The notes under the pieces: generated by a model
Told to the model about the DNA's origin: nothing
Database searches by the model: none
The model's input: only the letters and a program-made list of their open reading frames with translations
Translations under genes and position numbers: made by a program
In this document: one piece after another, positions 1 to 5,072 of the stretch
How positions within the stretch are numbered: the first letter of the stretch is position 1
Layout: every line of letters starts with the position of its first letter
NCBI GenBank assembly: GCA_900544725.1
Contig: UQWK01000072.1
Span: forward strand, 1-7,410
Direction of reading: 5' to 3'
Length of the DNA stretch: 7,410 bases
From: an uncultured Collinsella sp.
GTDB taxonomy: Bacteria; Actinomycetota; Coriobacteriia; Coriobacteriales; Coriobacteriaceae

Positions 1-6
1 GAGCCG

Positions 7-32
7 TTACGCGGGTTGGTAAACCCGCGTAA
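7..32 (-). repeat. Perfect hairpin just downstream of prfA
   Basis: An 11-bp perfect inverted repeat (TTACGCGGGTT at 7-17 and AACCCGCGTAA at 22-32) with a 4-base loop begins one base after the second prfA stop codon. It could end or stabilise the 3' end of the prfA transcript. On neither strand is the stem followed by a visible U-run, so it is not a textbook intrinsic terminator. A further in-frame TAA for prfA lies in the 3' arm of the stem. Confidence 0.6.
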
Positions 33-36
33 CCTA

Positions 37-1104
37 CTAAACAGCCTGTGCCAGCTTCTCGGCGCGCTCGGCGGCGGCGAGTGCCTCGATCACGGTGCCG
101 AGTTGGTCGCCCAGAAGGACACCGTTGTAGGTGGAGTTGAAACCGATGCGGTGGTCGGTCACGCGGTCCTGGGGCTGGTTGTAGGTACGAATCTTTTCGG
201 AACGGTTGCCGTGGCCGATCTGGCTCTGGCGCTCGGCACCGAGCTCGGCCTGCTGACGCTCGAGCTCCATCTCGTAGAGGCGGGCACGCAGCATCTGCAT
301 GCAGACCTCGCGGTTCTGGATCTGGGAGCGCTGCTCCTGCGACTGCACCACGGTGTTGGTGGGCAGGTGGGTGATGCGCACGGCAGAGTAGGTGGTGTTA
401 ACGCACTGACCGCCAGGGCCGGAGGCGCAGTAGGTGTCGATGCGCAGGTCGGACTGGTTGATCTGGACGTCGATTTCCTCGGCCTCGGGAAGCACGGCGA
501 CGGTTGCCGTGGAGGTCTGGATGCGGCCCTGGGACTCGGTCTTGGGAACGCGCTGGACGCGGTGCACGCCGGACTCGAACTTCATGACGGAGTAGACGCG
601 GTCGCCCTCGACCTTGAACTCGATGGACTTAAAGCCGCCCGCCTCGCTGGGGCTGGAGTCGAGCACGGTGGTCTTCCAGCCGCGCGACTCGCAGAAACGC
701 TGGTACATCTTGTACAGATCGCCGGCGAAGATGGCCGCCTCGTCGCCACCGGCGGCGGAGCGAATCTCGACGATGGTGTTCTTGTCGTCGTTGGGGTCGC
801 TCGGGATGAGCATGTACTTGATGTCTTCCTCGAGCTGGGGAAGCTTGTCCTCGTTCTCGGAGATGTCCATCTGGAGCATTTCCTTCTCGTCCGCGTCGGT
901 GGTGTCGCGGAGCATCTCCTTGGCGGCCTCGATGTCGTCGAGCGCGCCGATGTACTCGCGCGAGGCGGCGATGAGATCGGACTGGTGCGCGTACTCCTTG
1001 TTGAGACGCGTGAACTCCTTGATGTCGGAGGCGACGGCCGGGTCGGAAAGCTTCTTCTCGAGCTCCTCGTAGGCCTTGATGATCTTTTCGAGCTTGTCGC
1101 GCAT
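37..1104 (-). CDS. prfA: Peptide chain release factor 1 (RF1)
   Basis: Class I release factor that recognises UAA and UAG in the ribosomal A site and triggers hydrolysis of peptidyl-tRNA. The 355-residue product has the usual RF1 length. It shows an N-terminal helical region, the SAAGGDEAA segment near residues 117-124, the stop-codon-recognition PxT tripeptide as P187-K-T189 within RVPKTESQGR, and the catalytic GGQ at 231-233 in GPGGQCVNTT. PxT rather than SPF marks it as RF1, not RF2. The ATG at 1104 has a strong AAAGGAG site at 1112-1118, 7 bases upstream. The gene ends in two successive TAG codons (37-39 and 34-36). The methyltransferase gene prmC commonly follows prfA but would lie outside the window. 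The IS110 element sits upstream in the opposite orientation. Confidence 0.97.
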   Translation of the reverse strand: MRDKLEKIIKAYEELEKKLSDPAVASDIKEFTRLNKEYAHQSDLIAASREYIGALDDIEAAKEMLRDTTDADEKEMLQMDISENEDKLPQLEEDIKYMLIPSDPNDDKNTIVEIRSAAGGDEAAIFAGDLYKMYQRFCESRGWKTTVLDSSPSEAGGFKSIEFKVEGDRVYSVMKFESGVHRVQRVPKTESQGRIQTSTATVAVLPEAEEIDVQINQSDLRIDTYCASGPGGQCVNTTYSAVRITHLPTNTVVQSQEQRSQIQNREVCMQMLRARLYEMELERQQAELGAERQSQIGHGNRSEKIRTYNQPQDRVTDHRIGFNSTYNGVLLGDQLGTVIEALAAAERAEKLAQAV

Positions 1105-1314
1105 GGCGGGACTCCTTTATATGCGTGAAGGTGAAAATCGGCAGAGTTGATGGGGCGCACGGCGCCACTGCGGGGGTAAGTCCAGCTAGAGCTTGTCGAT
1201 CTTCAGATACATGCGCATCCCTTCGCGTACGGGGTACATAGTTGCGGTCTAACCCATACATGATAGCGTGCGCAGGCAAACCTGCATATAACCCGCACGG
1301 AATGAGTGGACGTC
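1105..1314 (-). promoter_or_regulatory. prfA 5' leader / presumed promoter region
   Basis: About 210 bases between the IS left end and the prfA start hold no recognisable protein. I see the prfA ribosome binding site (1112-1118), a small GGCGC-ACG-GCGCC hairpin (1154-1166) and a 14-base inverted repeat (1272-1285). AT-rich stretches that could be -10 boxes occur on the minus strand near 1282-1292 and 1253-1267, but none has a convincing -35 at proper spacing. A 17-codon reading frame (1239-1186, product beginning MYPVREG) is present without a good ribosome binding site. The prfA promoter is probably here because the IS separates prfA from the peptidase upstream. Confidence 0.4.
1272..1285. 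repeat. Short inverted repeat upstream of prfA
   Basis: GCAGG and CCTGC arms of 5 bp separated by CAAA form a perfect small hairpin or operator-like dyad in the region expected to carry the prfA promoter. Its function is unknown, and so short a dyad can occur by chance. Confidence 0.3.
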
Positions 1315-1316
1315 CA
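1308..1316 (+). other. Left target half-site and CA core of the IS110 insertion
   Basis: Host DNA immediately left of the element reads GGACGTC (1308-1314) followed by the proposed core dinucleotide CA (1315-1316). The segment GGACGTCC matches bases 1407-1414 of the element's bridge RNA at 7 of 8 positions, as expected for a left target guide that pairs with the bottom strand. Joining the flank to the other side of the element (core CA, then CCCAAC) recreates the 12-bp perfect palindrome GTGGACGTCCAC in the empty site. Confidence 0.7.
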
Positions 1317-1333
1317 TTACAGTCGAAATTGTC

Positions 1334-1354
1334 AGCCCGGGCCCGTCCCGGGCT
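1334..1354 (+). other. First 5' hairpin of the bridge RNA region
   Basis: AGCCCGGG (1334-1341) and CCCGGGCT (1347-1354) form an 8-bp perfect stem with a 5-base loop. It lies right after the inferred transcription start and may cap the RNA 5' end. It could instead shield the element from outside transcription, but no U-run follows it. Confidence 0.6.
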
Positions 1355-1362
1355 ACGATTGA

Positions 1363-1384
1363 GGCGCGCCCAGAACGGGCCGCC
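1363..1384 (+). other. Second 5' hairpin of the bridge RNA
   Basis: GGCG (1363-1366) pairs with CGCC (1381-1384) and GCCC (1368-1371) with GGGC (1377-1380), with C1367 bulged and loop AGAAC. This occupies the position of the 5' stem-loop that precedes the target-binding loop in described bridge RNAs. Confidence 0.6.
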
Positions 1385-1390
1385 GACCGG

Positions 1391-1457
1391 GCGCCCGCGC
1401 ACGGCCGAACGTCCCTGCCCCCGAGAGGGCCTGTTGGGTGCTGCCGGCGCGGGACGC
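1391..1457 (+). other. Target-binding loop of the bridge RNA
   Basis: The closing stem pairs 1391-1393 with 1455-1457, 1394-1400 (CCCGCGC) with 1447-1453 (GCGCGGG), and 1402-1405 (CGGC) with 1443-1446 (GCCG), with A1401 and A1454 bulged. The apical hairpin is GCCC 1417-1420 with GGGC 1427-1430. Between them lies an internal loop with GAACGTCC (1407-1414) on the 5' side and GTTGGGTG (1433-1440) on the 3' side. The first resembles the left flank. The second is the exact reverse complement of core plus right flank, and pairing can extend to 1431 through a U-G wobble. Confidence 0.78.
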
Positions 1458-1461
1458 GCCG

Positions 1462-1526
1462 CCCCCGACGGCTGATAGGAAAGTGCCGGGCAGGCGCCGC
1501 GGCTGGTAATGTGAGTGCCGAGGGGG
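1462..1526 (+). other. Donor-binding loop of the bridge RNA
   Basis: The closing stem pairs CCCCC (1462-1466) with GGGGG (1522-1526) and CGGC (1469-1472) with GCCG (1517-1520). The apical hairpin pairs 1485-1488 with 1500-1503 and 1489-1491 with 1496-1498, with G1499 bulged. The 5' side of the internal loop carries ATAGGAA (1475-1481), identical to the element's last bases 2719-2725. The 3' side carries GTAATG (1506-1511), the exact reverse complement of core plus first element bases 1315-1320. Confidence 0.78.
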
Positions 1527-1564
1527 AGGCCATCCGGTCGAACGACTACCGGAAGGATACCACC

Positions 1565-2698
1565 GTGAAAGCGCCGTCCACCAGACCCGCCGCCGTGCTC
1601 GGCCTAGACGTCGGCAAGTCCTCCCACTGGGCCTGCCTGATCGACCGCGACGGGGAGGTGCTGTCCAGCGCCCCCGTCCGCAACAGGGAGGCCGAGCTCG
1701 ACGCGCTGTTCGCCTCCGCGCCCGCCGGCACGCTCGTCGTCGTCGACCAGTTCCGCAACATAGGGTCCCTCGCCGTGAGGCGCGCCCGCGCCGCGGGGCT
1801 CGGGGTCGCCCACCTGCCCGGCCTCGCCGCCAGCCGCGCCGCGGGCCTGTTCGCCGGCGAGGCCAAGACCGACGAGCGCGACGCCGCGGTGATCGCGCGG
1901 ACCGCCCTGGGCGTGCCGGACTCCCTGTCGGGGGTCCCGGGCCGCGGCGAGGCCCTCGAGGCCGCCCGCGCGCTCTCCTCGCAGCGCGACCACGTCGTCG
2001 CCTGCGCGACCAGGGACAAGAACCGCCTGCGCGCGGTGCTGCTCGAGTCCTGCCCGGCCCTCGAGGCCGCGGTCGACCTGTCGGACCGCCGGTGGCTGGA
2101 GCTGCTCGCCGGGTTCGGCGGGGCGTGGGGGATCGCCCGCTCCGGGGCCGAGGGGCCGCAGGCCGAGGCCGCCGGGGAGGCCGCCTCCGCCTCCACCGCG
2201 CCCCCGCCGGCGCTCGTCGAGGCGGAGAACAGGCAGGTCAGGTTCCTGGCCGCCCGGATATCGGAGGCCCTCGACGAGGCCGGGGCCCTCGAGGCCGAGA
2301 CGGCGGCGCTGCTCGAGGGCGACGAGACCTACGCGTGCCTGCTCACCGTGCCGGGCATCGGCCCGAGGACGGCGGCGCAGCTCGCGGTGTCGGTCGACAT
2401 CGCCAGGTTCCCGGACCACGACCACCTGGCCTCGTACTGCGGCATAGCCCCGAGGGTGAGGAGCTCCGGCACGTCGGTGAGGTCGGTCAGGGCGTCCAGG
2501 CGCGGCGACGCGAGGCTCAAGTCGCTCCTGATCTTCTCGTGCAACAGCCTGGTGAGGTCCTCGGGGCGCTACGGCGAGTACTACCGGGCCTGCAGGGCGC
2601 GGGGCATGGGCCACGGCAGGGCGCTCAAGGCGGTCGCGAGGAAGCGGCTCAGGGCGATATACGCCGTGATGCGCGACCGGGTGCCCTACCGGGAGTAG
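1565..2698 (+). CDS. IS110-family transposase (DEDD/serine recombinase)
   Basis: RNA-guided recombinase that excises and inserts the element through a circular intermediate. The 377-residue protein starts at GTG 1565, with GGAAGG (1551-1556) 8 bases upstream. The upstream in-frame GTG at 1511 has no ribosome binding site and lies inside the bridge RNA. The N-terminal RuvC-like DEDD domain shows D15 (GLDVGKSSHW), D61 (LVVVDQ) and D103/D106 (EAKTDERDA). D61 replaces the usual Glu, as I recall for a related actinobacterial IS110 group. A helical segment around 195-255 precedes the C-terminal Transposase_20 domain, with LLTVPGIGPRTA (259-270) and the SSG motif at 300-302, whose Ser (probably S301) is the likely nucleophile. 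No frameshift or internal stop is seen. Only a short non-coding tail follows before the right end. Confidence 0.95.
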   Translation: MKAPSTRPAAVLGLDVGKSSHWACLIDRDGEVLSSAPVRNREAELDALFASAPAGTLVVVDQFRNIGSLAVRRARAAGLGVAHLPGLAASRAAGLFAGEAKTDERDAAVIARTALGVPDSLSGVPGRGEALEAARALSSQRDHVVACATRDKNRLRAVLLESCPALEAAVDLSDRRWLELLAGFGGAWGIARSGAEGPQAEAAGEAASASTAPPPALVEAENRQVRFLAARISEALDEAGALEAETAALLEGDETYACLLTVPGIGPRTAAQLAVSVDIARFPDHDHLASYCGIAPRVRSSGTSVRSVRASRRGDARLKSLLIFSCNSLVRSSGRYGEYYRACRARGMGHGRALKAVARKRLRAIYAVMRDRVPYRE

Positions 2699-2707
2699 CC
2701 CCGACGG

Positions 2708-2713
2708 TTGACA
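2708..2713 (+). promoter_or_regulatory. Outward-facing -35 box (junction promoter half)
   Basis: A perfect consensus TTGACA lies 10 bases after the transposase stop and faces out of the right end. When the ends are joined in the circle through the CA core, TACAGT (1318-1323) falls 15 bases downstream and gives a plausible -10 (4 of 6 consensus bases, spacing slightly short). In the inserted state the matching flank at 1297-1302 is ACGGAA, not a -35. The promoter would therefore exist only in the circular form and would drive the bridge RNA and transposase. Confidence 0.6.
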
Positions 2714-2718
2714 AAACT

Positions 2719-2733
2719 ATAGGAACACCCAAC
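2719..2733 (+). other. Right end of IS110, CA core and right target half-site
   Basis: ATAGGAA (2719-2725) is the left donor sequence at the element's right end and is repeated exactly in the bridge RNA at 1475-1481. CA (2726-2727) is the core. CCCAAC (2728-2733) is host DNA whose reverse complement, including the core, is found exactly at 1433-1440. Confidence 0.7.
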
Positions 2734-2738
2734 GGCTA

Positions 2739-2759
2739 ACAAAGGGACTGTCGCTTTGT
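2739..2759. repeat. Imperfect palindrome downstream of the M20 peptidase
   Basis: ACAAAG (2739-2744) pairs with CTTTGT (2754-2759), and GAC (2746-2748) with GTC (2750-2752), with one G/G mismatch and centre T2749. It lies 6 bases past the peptidase stop and next to the IS insertion point. It may be a transcript-end hairpin or a REP-like repeat. No U-run follows, so intrinsic termination is doubtful. Confidence 0.45.
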
Positions 2760-2765
2760 CACATT

Positions 2766-4193
2766 CTAGAGCGTTTGAAGCAGAGCGATGAAAAAGCGAA
2801 CGCCCTGGAGGTAGGCACGGCGGGTAATGCGCTCGTTGGTGCCGTGGACGCCGCGGTCGCACTCGTCATCGTCGACCACAAACGCCGAAAAACGAATGCA
2901 TTCAGAGCAAATGCGCTGGTAGTTGGCAGCATCGGTGGCACCGATCACGGTTGAGGGGACGATGCCGATAGGAGCCCCGCCCGTCGTAGATGGTCCGTTT
3001 TCCTCCGTCCCCTTTGGATCGCGGAAGTAGCGGGCGGCAATGGCGCGAACGGCCTCGAGTCCCGGTCCACCGACGCGCGGGGACGGCGAGGGCTCGGAGC
3101 TGCCGGGGCCGAGTTCGACCTCCACGCGCCCGGCAAGGCCCGCCGCGGCAACGGCCTCGCGGCAGCGAGCAGCGACATCGGCCACGCTCGTGCCCTCGAG
3201 CATGCGGAAGTTGATGTTGGCCCACATATCCTGCGGCATTACGTTGGCGCCGGTGCTGCCACCCTCGATCTGCGTGGGCGCGCAGGTAGTCGTCACCAGC
3301 GGATAGAGCTTTTTGCTGGCGAGGCAATCACGGACAATGGCGTCCCCGTTGACGGCAATTTCATCGGCCGTGTAGAGCCCCAACTCGACGAGTTGGGCGG
3401 CAAGCGGATCGGTCACGCGCGTCGGCCACTCGATATCACAGATTGCGGTGATGGCACGGCTGAGCACCTCAAGCGACGTGCCGCCGTAGGGGTTGGAAGA
3501 ATGCCCGCCCGCGCTCTTTGTCTTGAGCACAATGTCGGCATAACCTTTCTCAGCCAGGTCAGCGTGCATGAGCCAACCCTCGCCCGCGCTATACTCGGCA
3601 GCCGGAACGATGCGGTAGTCACCCTCGTCGATCAGGTACTCAAGCTCAATGCCGCGCCCCTTGAGCGCACGGCCGATGGCGCCTGCTCCGTACTGCGTAG
3701 TCTCCTCGTCCTGGCCAAAGGCCAGGAGCAGCGTGCGCTCGTGCTGCCAACCGTGCGCCAGCGCATACTCGACAGCCTCGAGAATGCCTGCGACCTGATC
3801 CTTCATGTCGATCGCGCCGCGGCCCCAGATGTAGGTGTCGTCCACGTGCCCGCTAAAGGGGGCATGTGTCCAGTCGGCCTCGGTATCCGGCACCACGGGG
3901 ACCACGTCCATGTGGCCCATGAGCATGACGGGTTTGAGGACGGGGTCGGAACCGCCAAGCGTCACCAGCAACGAATGATCGATAAGCTCGACCTCGCCCG
4001 CCGCAAACACGCGCGGCCAGGCCTGCTGCATATAGGCGCGCAGGTCATCGAAGGGCTGCCAGTCCACCGCCTCGGCATCCATGCTCGAGGCGGTCGGAAA
4101 CGACAGCACGCGGCCCAGGCGCTCGCACGCGCTGGCCTCGTCCAGATCGGCAAAATCGTCCTCATGCGCAAAGAAGCGCCAAACCTCGGCCAT
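2766..4193 (-). CDS. M20-family metallopeptidase (PM20D1/carboxypeptidase S-like)
   Basis: Zinc-dependent amidohydrolase of the M20 family that cleaves dipeptides, C-terminal residues or N-acyl amino acids. It has no signal peptide, so it is presumably cytoplasmic. The 475-residue protein carries the expected metal-site motifs: H94 and D96 in LMGHMDVVP, bridging D129 in GRGAIDMKD, catalytic E163 with ligand E164 in FGQDEE, D189 in LIDEG, and H450 in the C-terminal HGTNER. The order of these motifs and the HGTNER ending resemble the PM20D1/CPS70 branch. A dimerisation (lid) domain lies between about residues 205 and 335. The chosen ATG at 4193 has AAAGGAT close upstream (4197-4203). The frame stays open upstream to 4544, but that stretch overlaps the ATPase gene and is not real coding. 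It follows the amino acid importer genes by 71 bases, past a terminator-like hairpin. Substrate is not determinable. Confidence 0.93.
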   Translation of the reverse strand: MAEVWRFFAHEDDFADLDEASACERLGRVLSFPTASSMDAEAVDWQPFDDLRAYMQQAWPRVFAAGEVELIDHSLLVTLGGSDPVLKPVMLMGHMDVVPVVPDTEADWTHAPFSGHVDDTYIWGRGAIDMKDQVAGILEAVEYALAHGWQHERTLLLAFGQDEETTQYGAGAIGRALKGRGIELEYLIDEGDYRIVPAAEYSAGEGWLMHADLAEKGYADIVLKTKSAGGHSSNPYGGTSLEVLSRAITAICDIEWPTRVTDPLAAQLVELGLYTADEIAVNGDAIVRDCLASKKLYPLVTTTCAPTQIEGGSTGANVMPQDMWANINFRMLEGTSVADVAARCREAVAAAGLAGRVEVELGPGSSEPSPSPRVGGPGLEAVRAIAARYFRDPKGTEENGPSTTGGAPIGIVPSTVIGATDAANYQRICSECIRFSAFVVDDDECDRGVHGTNERITRRAYLQGVRFFIALLQTL

Positions 4194-4219
4194 GACATCC
4201 TTTCGATTGTGACGACAAA

Positions 4220-4240
4220 GGCCGCCCCACGGGAGCGGCC
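4220..4240 (-). terminator. Terminator-like hairpin between ATPase and M20 genes
   Basis: GGCCGC (4220-4225) pairs with GCGGCC (4235-4240), and CC (4227-4228) with GG (4232-4233), across one mismatch with loop ACG. On the minus strand the stem is followed by TTTGTCGTC, a weak U-run. It probably causes partial termination after the ABC operon, lowering rather than abolishing readthrough into the peptidase gene. Confidence 0.55.
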
Positions 4241-4264
4241 CTGCAACGTAAGCGTTTGCGCCGG

Positions 4265-5050
4265 TTATTTGTCTTCGAGATAGCGAGAGAGGAACTCGCG
4301 AGTGCGCTGGTGTTTGGGGTTGCCGAAGAGCTCGGCCGGCGCGGCGTCCTCGAGCACCACGCCCTTGTCCATAAAGACCACGCGGTCGGACACCGTGCGG
4401 GCAAAGGCCATCTCGTGCGTGACGACAACCATGGTCATACCGTCGGCCGCGAGCTTGCGCATGACCTCGAGCACCTCGCCCACGATCTCGGGGTCGAGTG
4501 CCGAAGTCGGCTCGTCGAACAGCATGATCTGCGGACTCATGCACAGGGCGCGGGCGATGGCCACGCGCTGCTTTTGGCCACCGGACAGGCGACCCACGGC
4601 GGCGTGCGCGAACTTTTCGAGCCCCACGCTCGTCAGATGCTCCATTGCGACCTTCTCGGCCTCGGCCTTGCTCATCTTTTTGAGCGTGACGGGCGCGAGC
4701 GTGCAGTTGTCGAGCACATCCATGTTGTTGAACAGGTTAAAGCCCTGGAACACCATGCCGATGTCCTCACGGAGTTTATTGATATTGCAGCGCTCGGCCG
4801 TAAGATCCTGGCCGTGGAACCAGATGTGGCCCGCGTCCGGGGTCTCGAGCAGGTTGAGGCAGCGCAGGAAGGTCGACTTGCCCGAGCCCGAGGCGCCGAT
4901 GATGGTAACGACCTCACCGGGATTGACAGCGAGGTCGATGCCCCTGAGCACCTCGAGCGAACCGAAGCTCTTGCGCAGGCCCTCGACGCGGATGAGCGGC
5001 TCTTTAGTTTGTGCGGCGGCCACAGCGCCGGTGGTAGTGGTATCTGCCAT
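4265..5050 (-). CDS. Polar amino acid ABC transporter, ATPase subunit (GlnQ/HisP type)
   Basis: Cytoplasmic ATPase that powers a polar amino acid importer. The 261-residue protein has every nucleotide-binding motif: Walker A GASGSGKST (52-60), Q-loop Q102 in MVFQGFN, signature LSGGQ (155-159), Walker B with D179-E180 in MLFDEPTSALD, and H-loop H212 in VVVTHEMAFA. Length and motif spacing fit the GlnQ/HisP/ArtP group. The start at 5050 has GAGGAGA (5057-5063) with good spacing; the frame is open further upstream to 5125, but that part overlaps the permease gene. It lies 22 bases after the permease stop, so the two are surely cotranscribed. The first 18 or so residues are an unstructured Thr/Ala-rich stretch before the core fold. 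The exact substrate cannot be read from this subunit. Confidence 0.96.
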   Translation of the reverse strand: MADTTTTGAVAAAQTKEPLIRVEGLRKSFGSLEVLRGIDLAVNPGEVVTIIGASGSGKSTFLRCLNLLETPDAGHIWFHGQDLTAERCNINKLREDIGMVFQGFNLFNNMDVLDNCTLAPVTLKKMSKAEAEKVAMEHLTSVGLEKFAHAAVGRLSGGQKQRVAIARALCMSPQIMLFDEPTSALDPEIVGEVLEVMRKLAADGMTMVVVTHEMAFARTVSDRVVFMDKGVVLEDAAPAELFGNPKHQRTREFLSRYLEDK

Positions 5051-5072
5051 GATGATTCTCCTCGTCTTGCGC

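Larger units (their letters stand above)
1330..1530 (+). ncRNA. Candidate IS110 bridge RNA
   Basis: IS110 elements are known to encode a bridge RNA from a non-coding end. It pairs with target DNA through one internal loop and with donor DNA through another, and guides the transposase. Here the predicted RNA has, in order, hairpins 1334-1354 and 1363-1384, a target-binding stem-loop 1391-1457 and a donor-binding stem-loop 1462-1526. Each binding loop has a closing stem, a guide on each side and an apical hairpin, which is the expected layout and order. Guides are LTG 1407-1414, RTG 1433-1440, LDG 1475-1481 and RDG 1506-1511. Each matches its expected partner: left flank 7/8, core plus right flank 8/8, right element end 7/7, core plus left element end 6/6. 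The 5' end is inferred from the junction promoter and the 3' end from the last stem, so both are approximate. The transposase ribosome binding site starts about 20 bases later. Confidence 0.82.
1317..2727 (+). mobile_element. IS110-family insertion sequence, apparently complete
   Basis: About 1.4 kb consisting of a structured non-coding left end, one transposase gene and a very short right end. There are no terminal inverted repeats, as is usual for IS110. The ends were set from agreement of four guide-like segments in the left non-coding region with the flanks and element ends. This gives a CA core on both sides (1315-1316 and 2726-2727), here counted once in the element. The element is distinctly richer in G+C than its neighbours and opposite in orientation to them, consistent with recent arrival. 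It lies between the M20 peptidase and prfA and breaks no recognisable gene. The transposase is uninterrupted and both ends fit the guides, so the copy may be active. Confidence 0.88.

Noticed and set aside
16..1128. A 370-codon plus-strand open frame antisense to prfA
   Set aside because: Repetitive, Leu/Gly/Val-rich product with no family resemblance; prfA on the other strand is unmistakable.
1511..1564. Earlier GTG start (1511) for the transposase
   Set aside because: No ribosome binding site; it overlaps the donor-binding loop of the bridge RNA. The GTG at 1565 has GGAAGG at proper spacing.
1604..2614. A 336-codon minus-strand open frame antisense to the transposase
   Set aside because: Arg/Gly/Pro-rich shadow of a G+C-rich gene, with no motif or ribosome binding site.
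2699..2712. Alternative right boundary at the CCCCGACGG repeat
   Set aside because: Placing the end here would leave the right target guide without an adjacent partner. The CA core at 2726-2727 satisfies all four guides at once.
1317..2727. Terminal inverted repeats or a longer target duplication for the IS
   Set aside because: None found at the ends; only the CA dinucleotide is shared, as expected for IS110.
4194..4544. N-terminal extension of the M20 peptidase to an ATG at 4544
   Set aside because: The stretch overlaps the ATPase gene in another frame and its translation is Arg/Gly/His-rich without family similarity. The ATG at 4193 fits family length and has a ribosome binding site.
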